DNA of 64,000 nucleotides from CAVVZJ01 sp963752755. Lineage in GTDB: Bacteria > Planctomycetota > Planctomycetia > Isosphaerales > Isosphaeraceae. The number at the start of each line of letters is the position of its first letter. Position 1 is the first letter of the stretch. The stretch covers positions 2,604,001-2,668,000 of the forward strand of contig CAVVZJ010000001.1 of the NCBI GenBank assembly GCA_963752755.1, written 5' to 3'. Shown here in pieces: positions 46,889 to 55,885 of this stretch. The notes below the pieces were generated by a model that did no database searches, was not told the origin of the DNA, and saw only the letters and a list, made by a program, of their open reading frames with translations. Position numbers and translations under genes: made by a program.

Positions 46889-47382
46889 ACCGCCGAACCG
46901 CCATTCGCGTGCTAAACTAAACTGGGGGATTGTCTGCTCCGGTTCTTTGACAATCAAGAAACCCTCCCCGTCGCTGTCGAACCGCATGGTCTGCGCGAAA
47001 CAAACTGAACACCGCTCGATTTCCTCGGAGACGAGCCGGGAAAGTCTCGGGTCCGATACCAGCAAACCTTAGCCAGCAGCCGGGGACTGGTACCTCGAAG
47101 TCTCGGAGTGATACCGGATCGCTTGGAAGAGTGACCCTTGCGGGTCGCACGTCCGGATTCCGCGACCGGCGTGGGCGTGCCACCCGCAAAGGGAACGGAT
47201 CCAGGCGATTCCGTATGAGCCCCCGTCTTCCGGTCGTCCTCTTCCCGGCTCGCCTCGCAGAGGTTTGCTCCCCGAACGATCTTGCCGACCCCTCCCATAT
47301 TTTGGCTTTTTTCCATTCTCTCCCTTTTGTGCAGCCTTGTGACTTGGTGGTGAATCCGCATGTCAGCAGTCCCGTGAACCGC
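46889..47382. other. Intergenic region with an imperfect inverted repeat
   Basis: No gene is seen. An imperfect inverted repeat pairs CCCTTGCGGGTCGCAC (47135-47150) with GTGCCACCCGCAAAGGG (47177-47193), enclosing 26 bases, and TGATACCGGATCG recurs at 47109. The region looks like accumulated extragenic repeats. Confidence 0.4.
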
Positions 47383-47541
47383 TACGAAACGAACCCAACG
47401 GCAATTTGGGTAATCTTCCAAACGAACCCAGGGTCCGAGTCCACGTTACGAAACGAACCCGACGGTAATCTGGGTGGTTTTCCAAACGAACCCAGGGACC
47501 GAGTCGGCGCTACCAAACAAACCCGACACCATCGTAGGCGG
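47383..47541. repeat. 64-bp tandem repeat, two full copies and a partial third
   Basis: Units begin TACGAAACGAACCC at 47383 and 47447 and TACCAAACAAACCC at 47511, exactly 64 bp apart. Each of the first two has a second AAACGAACCCAGGG in the middle. Translated, the units give recurring 'TNP'/'NEP' wording typical of non-coding planctomycete spacer repeats. I regard it as non-coding. Confidence 0.75.
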
Positions 47542-47601
47542 TTTGCGGTGACTTTATCGACGTGACTCGTTCCAGTCCGGCAGCATCAGCGGGCCCCGGC
47601 C

Positions 47602-48408
47602 TCAGTCCACGATGGGCCGACCGCGACCGTCCTGGCCGAGGAGCGAGAGGAGGCGGTTGTCCTGGGGATAGGGATGACCCTTGTAGATGCGGAACCCCTC
47701 GGCGTGCTCGACGCCGATCTCGGAACCGCGCTGTCGGCTCCATTGGACCTGGCTGGCGAGGTATTCGTCGATGCCGTGCTGGCGAAGTAACCAGTTGCGC
47801 TGGCTGACGTGGCAGGCGAGCATCGCGCGCTTGGTCTCGAAGACGCGGGTGACATCGACGTGAAAGTCGGGCAGGATCGGCTCGGCGTCGCGGCCGTACC
47901 CTTCGAGAGGATCGACAAAGTAGAGATGCGGAATGCGGGGCAAGGGGGGGGCTGGGTCCCACTGGCGGGTTGCGTAGTTAGGGGCGGGGGCGGCGAAGCA
48001 GGCATCGCGAACGAGGAGGCTGGTGGCCTCATGGTCGCAGAGGTAATCGACGGGCGGGGCGGTCAGGATCAGATCAGGGCGGAGACGACGGAGGGTCTCG
48101 ACCATCCGGCGTCGGGCGTCGTCGTCGTTGAAGATGGTCAGGTCGCGGAACTCCAGGCAGTCATAGTCGGCGCCGATCAGGGCCGCCGCATTGCGGGCCT
48201 CCTGACGCCGGATCGCGGCGATCTCGTCGGGCGAATGCTCAGCGCTGCCGCAGTCGCCGGGGGTCATGGTGGCGATCGTCAAATGGCAACCCTTCTCGCC
48301 GAGCAGGGCGAGCGTGCCGGCACACTGGAACTCGACGTCATCGGGGTGGGCGTGCAGGGCGAGGATCCGGACGGGAGTCGAGGTCGAATCGCGATCCGCG
48401 GCGGACAT
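47602..48408 (-). CDS. PIG-L family (LmbE-like) deacetylase
   Basis: 268 residues, intact. The start MSAADRDS at 48408 has GGAG seven bases upstream. It is a zinc-dependent de-N-acetylase of N-acetylglucosamine-type conjugates. The zinc motif AHPDDVEFQCAGTLALL is near residue 20. TPGDCGSAEHSPDEIAAIRR, then PDLILTAPPVDYLCDHEATS with the third ligand His, follow. Cytoplasmic, or acting on precursors. The protein is divergent from the thioredoxin-like gene. Substrate is not determinable from sequence; related planctomycete proteins occur next to glycan genes. Confidence 0.88.
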   Translation of the reverse strand: MSAADRDSTSTPVRILALHAHPDDVEFQCAGTLALLGEKGCHLTIATMTPGDCGSAEHSPDEIAAIRRQEARNAAALIGADYDCLEFRDLTIFNDDDARRRMVETLRRLRPDLILTAPPVDYLCDHEATSLLVRDACFAAPAPNYATRQWDPAPPLPRIPHLYFVDPLEGYGRDAEPILPDFHVDVTRVFETKRAMLACHVSQRNWLLRQHGIDEYLASQVQWSRQRGSEIGVEHAEGFRIYKGHPYPQDNRLLSLLGQDGRGRPIVD

Positions 48409-48570
48409 GGCGGGCTCCGATCGGTTGGCGTTATACTGACAGAGTCGAGATGTACCGCCCGGCTGGCCATCGGGCAAGCCCGGAGTCCGGCCGCGTTCCC
48501 GAGGGGCGGGCTCGTGAGCCGACCCCCCGGTCTTCCGCCGTTAACCGCGCCCCAACCGATCTTGAGATTC

Positions 48571-49980
48571 ATGAGCTGCCAAGTTGCAATCCGCCGGAAA
48601 ACCCTGCGACGTTCCTCGACGTTGCGGGTGATGATCCTGGGGCCGCTCGCCCTGACGCTCCTGGTCGGCCCAATCGGTTGCGGCCCTTCCCACGAGGAGA
48701 CAGACCCATCCTCGGGGTCGACGGCCAACGGTGAGGTCGCGCCCCGGGGCGTTTACGAGCCGAAGACTGAGGGCTCGGCCGTCGAGCTGGCGAGGCACCT
48801 CGACCGGCTCGACCAGCAGTTTGCCCAGATCAACGAGCCAACCCCCGCGAAGGCCCGCGCCGCCTTGCTGGCGTATACCGACGCGGCGTCCAAGACCGCC
48901 GCCGCCATCCTCGAACGCGAGGGGATCTCGCCCGATCTCCGCGACCGGGCCGCCGCCACCTGGGTCACCAGCCTCCGGCAGCGCCTGGATGCCGATCCCA
49001 GGTCCCTCGACCGCTTCCTTGCCGCCGCTGACGCGGTTCAGGAGAAGTTCCCGAACAGCCCGCTGGCCACGATGGCGGCCCACGCCAAGGTCGATCTGCT
49101 CGCGACGGGGAACGAAAGCCTTTTCCCCGACCGTGAGAAGCGGTTTGATCTGCTCAGCGCCGCGGCGATCGTGCTGGGCGAGGCCGACCCCCCGCATCCG
49201 GAGACGGCCAAGGTTCTCGCCCAGTTCGCCCCGGCCGCCGAGCAGCTCGGCTACCCGGACCGGGCTCGGAAGATGTATCAGCTCCTGGCGGATCGGTACG
49301 GTGATGATCCGGTGTCCATCCTCGCGGCGGGCAACGCCTATCGCCTCGGGCTCGTCGGCCAGCCGGTGAAGGACTTCCGCGGCCCCGGGCTCGACGGTCA
49401 GACGATCGACCTCGAACAGTTCCGGGGCAAGGTCGTCCTCATTGACTTCTGGGCCACCTGGTGCGCTCCTTGCCAGGCGGAGATGCCCCTCTTGAAAGCT
49501 CTCCGCGAACGACTCGGCCCCGAGAACTTCGAGATCCTCGGCGTCAGCGTGGATCGCGAGGTCAAGGACCTGGAGCGGTTTCTGGCGCAGAACCCGAAGC
49601 CCTGGCCTCAGATCGCCGTGGCCAGCGTCGCCCCTTCCGGCAGTCCGACGAGCGATACGGCGCTGCCCGGAACCGATCTGCCGGCCATCCCGGAGACGAC
49701 GCCCGAGGGAACCGTGGCGGCCAAGGCGGGCACCGAGGGTCCCTCGGAGCTGGAGCTTCGCTTCGGCATCAACCTCCTGCCGACAAAACTCCTGATTGAT
49801 CGCGAAGGCAAGCTCGTGGCGACGGGCTACTCGCCCCAGTCGATCCTGCCGGCCCTGCAAAAGCTCTTCCCGAACGCAAAGTTCGGCGCCAGCGGCCCGG
49901 AGTCCCTGCCAGCCACCGCCACACCCGCGAGCGGCCCGGCCAAGCCAGCCGCGAAGTCGGAGACCGCAGGTCCGTCTTGA
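48571..49980 (+). CDS. TlpA-like thioredoxin-fold lipoprotein
   Basis: 469 residues, intact. The N-terminus has a basic stretch and a lipobox (LTLLVGPIGC), so the protein is probably a lipoprotein facing the periplasm. Residues 60-260 are helical and TPR-like (DRLDQQFAQINEPTPAKARA; YPDRARKMYQLLADRYGDDP). A redoxin/AhpC-TSA domain follows, with FRGKVVLIDFWATWCAPCQA carrying the CxxC redox pair, then FEILGVSVDREVKDLERFLA. A Pro/Thr-rich insertion precedes the final strand (LPTKLLIDREGKLVATGYSP). The role is thiol-disulfide exchange in the envelope. The start could also be ATG 48631. The downstream oxidoreductase begins 49 bases later. Confidence 0.85.
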   Translation: MSCQVAIRRKTLRRSSTLRVMILGPLALTLLVGPIGCGPSHEETDPSSGSTANGEVAPRGVYEPKTEGSAVELARHLDRLDQQFAQINEPTPAKARAALLAYTDAASKTAAAILEREGISPDLRDRAAATWVTSLRQRLDADPRSLDRFLAAADAVQEKFPNSPLATMAAHAKVDLLATGNESLFPDREKRFDLLSAAAIVLGEADPPHPETAKVLAQFAPAAEQLGYPDRARKMYQLLADRYGDDPVSILAAGNAYRLGLVGQPVKDFRGPGLDGQTIDLEQFRGKVVLIDFWATWCAPCQAEMPLLKALRERLGPENFEILGVSVDREVKDLERFLAQNPKPWPQIAVASVAPSGSPTSDTALPGTDLPAIPETTPEGTVAAKAGTEGPSELELRFGINLLPTKLLIDREGKLVATGYSPQSILPALQKLFPNAKFGASGPESLPATATPASGPAKPAAKSETAGPS

Positions 49981-50029
49981 TCCGTGATTGGCGACGTCTG
50001 ATGGTCTCGCCGTTTCCCAGGGTTCGTGG

Positions 50030-51070
50030 ATGAGTGCCTCTCCCTTGCTTCGCGGCGCCTTGATCGGCTGCGGCTTCGTGGCCCAGCACCATCTGGCCGC
50101 CTGGCGCCTTCAGCCCGAAGGTCGGCTGGTCGCCGTCTGCGACACCCGTCCCGATCGCCTGGCCTGGGCGTCCTCACTCGCCCCCGGCTCCCGACCCTAC
50201 GCTGATGCCGCCACGATGCTCGATCGCGAGCAGCCCGATTTCGTCGAGATCTGCACGCGACCGGACACCCACCGCGTCTTGACCGAACTCGCCGCTCGAC
50301 ACGCCACCCACGTCCTCTGCCAGAAGCCCGCGGCCCCCGATCGGGATGACCTGATCGCTATGATCGAGGCGTGCGACCGGGGCGGAGTCCGGCTAATGTT
50401 CCACGAGAACTGGCGATTCCGCCCCTGGTATCGCACCATGCGGAGCGTTCTGGACTCGGGCCGACTCGGCCGCCCGATCTGCCTGCGACTGGCCCACCGC
50501 GACACCCGCGCGTTGCGACCGGGCGGATTCTCCGATCAACCTTACTTCGCCACCATGCCCCGGCTGATCCTCTTCGAGATGGGTCCCCACTTGATCGACA
50601 CGGCCCGCTACCTACTCGGCGAGGTTAGTGACGTCTCCGCGCGGCTGGCCCATTTCGGCGAGGGCCATGCCGGGGAGGATCTGGCGATGCTGACGCTCCG
50701 GTTCACTTCCGGAGCACTCGGGTCCCTGGACATGAGCTGGTGCGCCCCGGCCCTGTTTGCCCGGCCGGATTGGGCCTTGAACGAGACAGTCATCGAGGCA
50801 AGTCGGGCCACACTCCGGCTCCTTCCGGACGGTTCCCTGGAGCAGATCGGGCTCGAAGGTCCGACCGAGAGCCTGTCCGTGGATCTGCCTCCGGCAGACC
50901 AGGTCTATCTCGACGGCTACGTCGCGACCCAGGCCCACTTCCTCCAGGGCCTTCTCCGCGGGACACCCCACGAGACAGACGGTCGGCAGACGCTCCGGAC
51001 GATGGATGTCCTCTGGTCCGCTTACCGGTCCGCCGAGGAGGGCCGCGTGGTCGCCCTCGATCCGGTCTGA
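50030..51070 (+). CDS. Gfo/Idh/MocA family oxidoreductase
   Basis: 346 residues, intact. An NAD(P)-dependent sugar or inositol dehydrogenase. The Rossmann glycine motif is at the N-terminus (GALIGCGFVAQHHLAAW), followed by VAVCDTRPDRLAWASSLAP and DFVEICTRPDTH. The catalytic Lys block is HVLCQKPAAPDRDDLIAMIE. The C-terminal domain has MFHENWRFRPWYRTMRSVLD and LILFEMGPHLIDTARYLLGE, with the usual His. Probably co-transcribed with the thioredoxin-like gene upstream. Substrate unknown. Confidence 0.9.
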   Translation: MSASPLLRGALIGCGFVAQHHLAAWRLQPEGRLVAVCDTRPDRLAWASSLAPGSRPYADAATMLDREQPDFVEICTRPDTHRVLTELAARHATHVLCQKPAAPDRDDLIAMIEACDRGGVRLMFHENWRFRPWYRTMRSVLDSGRLGRPICLRLAHRDTRALRPGGFSDQPYFATMPRLILFEMGPHLIDTARYLLGEVSDVSARLAHFGEGHAGEDLAMLTLRFTSGALGSLDMSWCAPALFARPDWALNETVIEASRATLRLLPDGSLEQIGLEGPTESLSVDLPPADQVYLDGYVATQAHFLQGLLRGTPHETDGRQTLRTMDVLWSAYRSAEEGRVVALDPV

Positions 51071-51135
51071 GGATCGCCAGGCCACACCTCCCCCGGGATC
51101 GCCTCGGCCGAACCTCGAAGGGAGGGATGAAGCGG

Positions 51136-52020
51136 TCAGTTCGCGTCGCCGGGGCCTGGAGCGGAGTCCTCGGGCGCCGGGTTCTTCTCGGAGGTCGCCT
51201 CCGAGCGCTTGAGGCGGACCGGGATGATCACGCCAGGCACGGCGCCGGCGAAGTCGTCGGCTCCCTGATCGGTGACGAGGGTCTGGTTCAACGCGATGAA
51301 CTTCAGCTCCGAGAGCTTCTGCAACGTCTTCAGGCCCGCATCGGTGATGTCGGTGTCATTGAGGGCCAGGCTCTTGACCTGGGAGACTTCGCTCAGGCCG
51401 TCCATCCCTTCATCCGTGATGGCTGACTCAGTCAGGGAAAGCGTCTGGAGCGTGGGGATCGCCTTCAAGGAGGCCAGACCCACGCCCTGGATCTGGGTTC
51501 GATCGAGCCGGAGGGTTCGGAGTTGGGGGAACTGGCCGAGGTGTTCCAGACCGGCATCGGTGATCCGCGTGCCGCTCAGGTCGAAATCCTTGAGCTGAGG
51601 CAGGACCGGTAGCGCCGCCAGACCGGCGTCCGTAATCGCGGTATCGCTAAGCTTGAGCGTTTCGAGGCGAGGCAAATCCTTCAGGTTCGCGAGGCCGGCG
51701 TCGGTGATCTTCGTGCCGCTCAGTTCCAGCCAGGTGATCCCGCCCGACTCCGCCAGGCGTTCGAGGCCAGCGTCGGTAATCGGTGCCCCGTCTAGGAGCA
51801 CGGCCTGAAGTCGCGGGAAGGACTTGAGCAGCCTTAGATCCTCGTCGGTAACGTGGGACTCCTTGCCGAAGATCACCCGGCGGACTGGATGCCCGGACTG
51901 GTTCTCATCGTATTCGACCTGGCCACCGAGCCGGTTGATGTCCTCGACCGTCTGGGAGTGTTCGGAGTTCATACAGCCGGCGAATACCAAGGCGCCGAGA
52001 ATCACCGTGGAACGGTGCAT
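51136..52020 (-). CDS. Leucine-rich repeat lipoprotein
   Basis: About 294 residues, intact. The start at 52020 (MHRSTVILGALVFAGCMNSE) gives a lipoprotein signal with lipobox FAGC. From residue 60 onward there are about nine leucine-rich repeats of 24 residues of the TDAGL type (ITDAGLERLAESGGITWLEL, ITDAGLANLKDLPRLETLKL). It should be a lipid-anchored binding protein. It starts 42 bases after the FG-GAP/UnbV gene on the same strand, the same pairing as at 25-32 kb. Confidence 0.88.
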   Translation of the reverse strand: MHRSTVILGALVFAGCMNSEHSQTVEDINRLGGQVEYDENQSGHPVRRVIFGKESHVTDEDLRLLKSFPRLQAVLLDGAPITDAGLERLAESGGITWLELSGTKITDAGLANLKDLPRLETLKLSDTAITDAGLAALPVLPQLKDFDLSGTRITDAGLEHLGQFPQLRTLRLDRTQIQGVGLASLKAIPTLQTLSLTESAITDEGMDGLSEVSQVKSLALNDTDITDAGLKTLQKLSELKFIALNQTLVTDQGADDFAGAVPGVIIPVRLKRSEATSEKNPAPEDSAPGPGDAN

Positions 52021-52061
52021 AACTGGTCCTCGCATGGCTCAGGGCGAATCCGGCCGAACGG

Positions 52062-55028
52062 TTAAGGTGCCGGGGCGCGACGGCGGAATTGATGAATGAG
52101 AACAGGACTTGAATCACTTTCGCGAATCCGGTACTCGGCGTCAACAACGAACCCCTCGAAGTGATCGGTCCGGCCCGAAGGCCAGGTGACCTCGACCGAC
52201 TCGACCTGCTCGGCCGGCCCGAGGCCGAGGTGGATTGCCGGCTCTGAGGCCGACTGGTAGCTCCCGCCACCGCAGCGAGCCGCGACGAGGCACTGATCCC
52301 CGGCGCGGACCGTGACGACCGCCCCGACTGCGTCGCGGTTCGAGGCCGTCCCCTCCAGGATGATCCTCAGGACGTGCCCACCCTCGGTGACATTGTGGAA
52401 ATACACAAGTGGTCCATTCTGGTGGATCGCCACGGCATCGATCCGGCCGTCGTGATCGAGGTCACCAGCCGCGAGTCCTCGGCCTAGACGTCGGGTCCGG
52501 AAGACGTCCCCCGACCGATCGGAGGCATCCAGCAGTCGGCCTTCACCGACCCCCGTGAGCAACTGGGCGGGCATGGCGTAGGGGAAGGCGGGACGGAAGT
52601 CGTCAACGTGCCCGTTGACGGTCAGAATATCCAGGTGACCGTCATTGTTGGCGTCGAGCAGGGCGATCCCAAATCCAAGCAGGTGCCGGCTCAGTGCGGC
52701 GAGCCCCGACGGGGCGGTCTGGTCGGCGAACATGCCGAGCCCCAGGTTGCGGAACCAGGTGGTGGACTCGCCGTAGAAGTTGGTCACGAGCAAGTCGATC
52801 CGGCCGTCGCCGTCGAGGTCGCCGCACGCGACGCCCATGCCCGCCTGATAACCCCCCTCCGCATTGGCCGCGACGCCTGCGACGTGAGCGATCTCCTCGA
52901 ACTGGCCGCCCCCGAGGTTCCGGTAGAAGGCGTTTGCCGTGCCGTCGTTGGCGACGTAGAGGTCAATCCGGCCATCGTCATCGAGGTCAGCCGCCACGAC
53001 CCCGAGACCGCGGCCCGACTTGCCTGCGATACCTGCCTCCGTGGTCACGTCCACGAACCGGCCCCCATCGTTGCGGAACAGCCGATCCTGGGCCGGTTCG
53101 AGCATGTGCGGCGGGCAATAGGCCAGTGACCCGTCCGCATGGTGGCAGAGCCTCGGATGTTGTACGTCCCAGAGGGCGTAGTGGCAGACATAGAGGTCGA
53201 GGTCGCCGTCGCTATCGAGGTCGGCGAAGGCGGCGGAGGTTGGCCAGCCGCGGTCGCCGCCCAGACCGGACGAGGCTGTCGCGTCCTCGAACGTGCCGTT
53301 ACCCCGGTTGCGCAGGAGGCCATAGGAGCCGACCCGGGAGACGAACAGGTCGGGGTCGCCATCGTTGTCATAATCGCCGACCGCGACCCCATTGCCGAAC
53401 CCGCGACGGCCCGCCAAGCCGGACGAGTCCGTCGCGTCCTCGAACGTGCCATCGCCCCGGTTACGAAAGAGTCGATCACCCTCCGTCTGGGACGTCTCGG
53501 GATGGCGCAGGGGACCGCCCTGGATGCAATAGACGTCGAGCCAGCCATCGCCGTCATAGTCGAGCAAGGCGACCCCGCCCCCCATCGTCTCGGGGAGCTG
53601 ACGCTCGGTGGATGCGCCATTGTCATAGGTGAAACGTAGGCCCGACGCCCCGGCGTCGTCGCGGAATCGCGGCAATACACCAACTTCGGGGCAGACTGCG
53701 GGGCCGCCCGGCTTGGTCTTCCCGGCCTGCACCAGCGACGCGCGGAGTTCCGCCACCCCCGGGCCGGGGGGCCGGCGGCTGAGATCGCGGAGCCGGATCA
53801 GGTTGTCCCGAGCCTGGCGGTCTGCCGGTCGCGACTCAGCGAGCAACTCCCACCAGCCCCGGGCCTCGAAGAGGCGTCCCAGAGCCTCGGCCCTTCGCGC
53901 CAGGTGGGGCGCCTGTTCGGGCAGCTTTGGGCGAAAATAATGGAGCTTGTAGAGCCGTCTGATCTCATCCAGCTCGGCCTTCTTCACCCGGAGTGACCGG
54001 GCCGCAGCCGGGTCGCCAGCCATCACGGCGAGCTCAGCCAGACGCTCCATGGCTTCGGCGTGGCCAGGGTTGAGCGTTAGCAATCGCTCGAGCGCTTGCC
54101 GTTCCGCCGAGGAGTCGCGACACCGCGACGCGAACCAGGCCTGGATCGCGAGGACCCGGTCGGGGGCGAGGGCGTCGTCCGGCAGGCTGTCCAGGGTAGC
54201 CCGGGCCGCATCGGTATCCCCGGAGGCGATCGCCCAATCCAGCCGGGCCCGAGCGACCGCGGCATCCCGCAACCGGCGCGACTCGCACGACCGAAGCCAG
54301 CGTTCGGCATCGTCAAGCCGTCCCTCGCGGGTCGCCAGATTGGCCAGCCCAAGCCAGACACGGTCGTCCTCCGGCGCCTTCCTGCGAGCCGCCTCCAACG
54401 TGGCGGCGACCTCCTCGGCAGCGATCGGCTCCAAGTCCACAATCGCGTACTGCCTCAGTAGTGCAAGCGTCCCTGAGACCTGCTCCCAGCCCGGCTGTCG
54501 TGTCCGCCCGCTCGCCCGTTTCCAGGCCCGCTCCAGATGCGTCCGAATCTCGTCATTCCTCCCCTCGAACCGATCCAGATAGGCAAGCAACTCCTGAGCG
54601 AGGGCTGCCTCGGGTACGGAACGGGGCGCGTCCTGGGGCAGATCCTTCAGGGCTTCCTCGGCGTCGGCGAACCGGCCCAGATCGATGAAAACCTGCGCGG
54701 AGGCCACGGCGGCTCGGAGACCCTCGTTCCCGTTCCGTCGGGGTACGCGCGACCAGGCCGCAAGTGCCGCCTCTCGGCGTCCAAGCCGCCGCTCGCAGAC
54801 ACCCAGTTCGAAGGCCACGGCGCCGTCACCCGGCCGCGCAGCGGCCAGGCGAATCAGACGGACCCGAGCTCTGTCGTATCGGCCAGCCTGCATCTCGGAG
54901 CGGGCCCGAGACCACTCGCCGTCGAGGTGGTGCTCCCGCGCCAGGAAGAGAAGACCGACCGCCAGCGACACGGCCGCCCCACTTGCCAAGGACCAGTCCA
55001 GCCATCGCCTCGCCTGTCCGGGCTTCAT
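52062..55028 (-). CDS. TPR / FG-GAP (VCBS) / ASPIC-UnbV surface protein, copy B (intact)
   Basis: 988 residues in one frame. The N-terminal membrane helix is DWSLASGAAVSLAVGLLFLA. TPR-like helices run over about residues 40-400 (AVAFELGVCERRLGRREAAL; DRVWLGLANLATREGRLDDA). The beta-propeller-type FG-GAP region, about residues 450-860, has repeated calcium loops: DYDGDGWLD, DYDNDGDPD, DLDSDGDLD, DLDDDGRID, DLDGDGRID, DANNDGHLD and DLDHDGRID. The UnbV/ASPIC domain closes the protein (NRDAVGAVVTVRAGDQ; HLGLGPAEQVESVEVTWPSG). It is the closest relative of the frameshifted gene at 28924-31879. A surface binding role is inferred. Confidence 0.9.
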   Translation of the reverse strand: MKPGQARRWLDWSLASGAAVSLAVGLLFLAREHHLDGEWSRARSEMQAGRYDRARVRLIRLAAARPGDGAVAFELGVCERRLGRREAALAAWSRVPRRNGNEGLRAAVASAQVFIDLGRFADAEEALKDLPQDAPRSVPEAALAQELLAYLDRFEGRNDEIRTHLERAWKRASGRTRQPGWEQVSGTLALLRQYAIVDLEPIAAEEVAATLEAARRKAPEDDRVWLGLANLATREGRLDDAERWLRSCESRRLRDAAVARARLDWAIASGDTDAARATLDSLPDDALAPDRVLAIQAWFASRCRDSSAERQALERLLTLNPGHAEAMERLAELAVMAGDPAAARSLRVKKAELDEIRRLYKLHYFRPKLPEQAPHLARRAEALGRLFEARGWWELLAESRPADRQARDNLIRLRDLSRRPPGPGVAELRASLVQAGKTKPGGPAVCPEVGVLPRFRDDAGASGLRFTYDNGASTERQLPETMGGGVALLDYDGDGWLDVYCIQGGPLRHPETSQTEGDRLFRNRGDGTFEDATDSSGLAGRRGFGNGVAVGDYDNDGDPDLFVSRVGSYGLLRNRGNGTFEDATASSGLGGDRGWPTSAAFADLDSDGDLDLYVCHYALWDVQHPRLCHHADGSLAYCPPHMLEPAQDRLFRNDGGRFVDVTTEAGIAGKSGRGLGVVAADLDDDGRIDLYVANDGTANAFYRNLGGGQFEEIAHVAGVAANAEGGYQAGMGVACGDLDGDGRIDLLVTNFYGESTTWFRNLGLGMFADQTAPSGLAALSRHLLGFGIALLDANNDGHLDILTVNGHVDDFRPAFPYAMPAQLLTGVGEGRLLDASDRSGDVFRTRRLGRGLAAGDLDHDGRIDAVAIHQNGPLVYFHNVTEGGHVLRIILEGTASNRDAVGAVVTVRAGDQCLVAARCGGGSYQSASEPAIHLGLGPAEQVESVEVTWPSGRTDHFEGFVVDAEYRIRESDSSPVLIHQFRRRAPAP

Positions 55029-55320
55029 TGAGGTGGCTCATCTCTCGTTGCAGATTGGATGCTGAACAAGCTCAAAATCCATTACAGGCTTGGGTGCAGG
55101 ATTGTCAAGCGCCGGCCGTGATGACAAATAGGCTTGCGCATATACTAAAACAATTAAATAAAATTATTGAAATAATTAGCTTTCATTCGCCAGTACAGCC
55201 GTTGCTGCGGGCGAATCTGTTTCCGATTTTTCTGTTGACTGCGTTTGGTGCTCATTTTATACCGAATCACAACACCCTTCTCGAAACTGAATCCATTACC
55301 CCCGATTAGAGTTGGATACC
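55029..55320. promoter_or_regulatory. AT-rich divergent promoter region
   Basis: The 292 bp between two divergent genes include a strikingly AT-rich stretch at 55138-55190 (ATACTAAAACAATTAAATAA). No other spacer in the window is like it. It probably carries both promoters, but I could not assign -35/-10 boxes with confidence. Confidence 0.45.
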
Positions 55321-55803
55321 ATGAGTGGTATGCTGAGGCAATCTATGTTTGTACTGTCGTTGTTTTCGGCCGGGCGTCACGCCCGGGGATTGGCCGGCAT
55401 GGCGGTGCTACTGCTGGCAGCCACCGGATGCGGTTCGGGAGACAACCTCAACCGGCAGGCTGTCTCCGGAAGCATCACGCTCGACGGCAAGCCGCTGGAC
55501 CATGGCAGGATCCGCCTCACACCGGCATCGAACGAGGCGGGCACCGACGTCTCCACGGATATCGCGAGTGGGAAATACGCGTTCTCGCGAACGGATGGCC
55601 CGGTGCCCGGCAGCTACAAGGTGGAGATCAACTCGATCGAGGATCCGAACTTCCAGCCCCCGGCGGGCAAGATGCCCGGCGAGTTCGTCATCCCGCCAGC
55701 CAAGCAGAATGTCCCCGATAAGTACAACATCAACACATCGTTGACCACGACGGTCCAGTCAGATCAGAGTGCGCCGATCGACTTTAGCCTCACCTCGAAG
55801 TGA
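55321..55803 (+). CDS. Small lipoprotein with carboxypeptidase-regulatory-like domain
   Basis: 160 residues, intact. The N-terminus ends in a lipobox (VLLLAATGC). The remainder is a transthyretin/CarboxypepD_reg-like beta-sandwich: VSGSITLDGKPLDHGRIRLT, PGSYKVEINSI and DKYNINTSLTTTV. Planctomycetes carry many such proteins directly upstream of DUF1559 genes, as here (83 bases). The mature protein should be lipid-anchored in the envelope. The start is ATG 55321; ATG 55330 is possible. Confidence 0.75.
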   Translation: MSGMLRQSMFVLSLFSAGRHARGLAGMAVLLLAATGCGSGDNLNRQAVSGSITLDGKPLDHGRIRLTPASNEAGTDVSTDIASGKYAFSRTDGPVPGSYKVEINSIEDPNFQPPAGKMPGEFVIPPAKQNVPDKYNINTSLTTTVQSDQSAPIDFSLTSK

Positions 55804-55885
55804 CTCCCTGGGCGCCCGTCAGATACCCCGGATCACCGTTCGTCCGTTCTCTTCTCCCTCTCGTCCTTTGCTGGAGACCCGGACC

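Noticed and set aside
47383..47541. Possible CRISPR array
   Set aside because: Units are contiguous 64-mers without unique spacers of constant length, and there are no cas genes.
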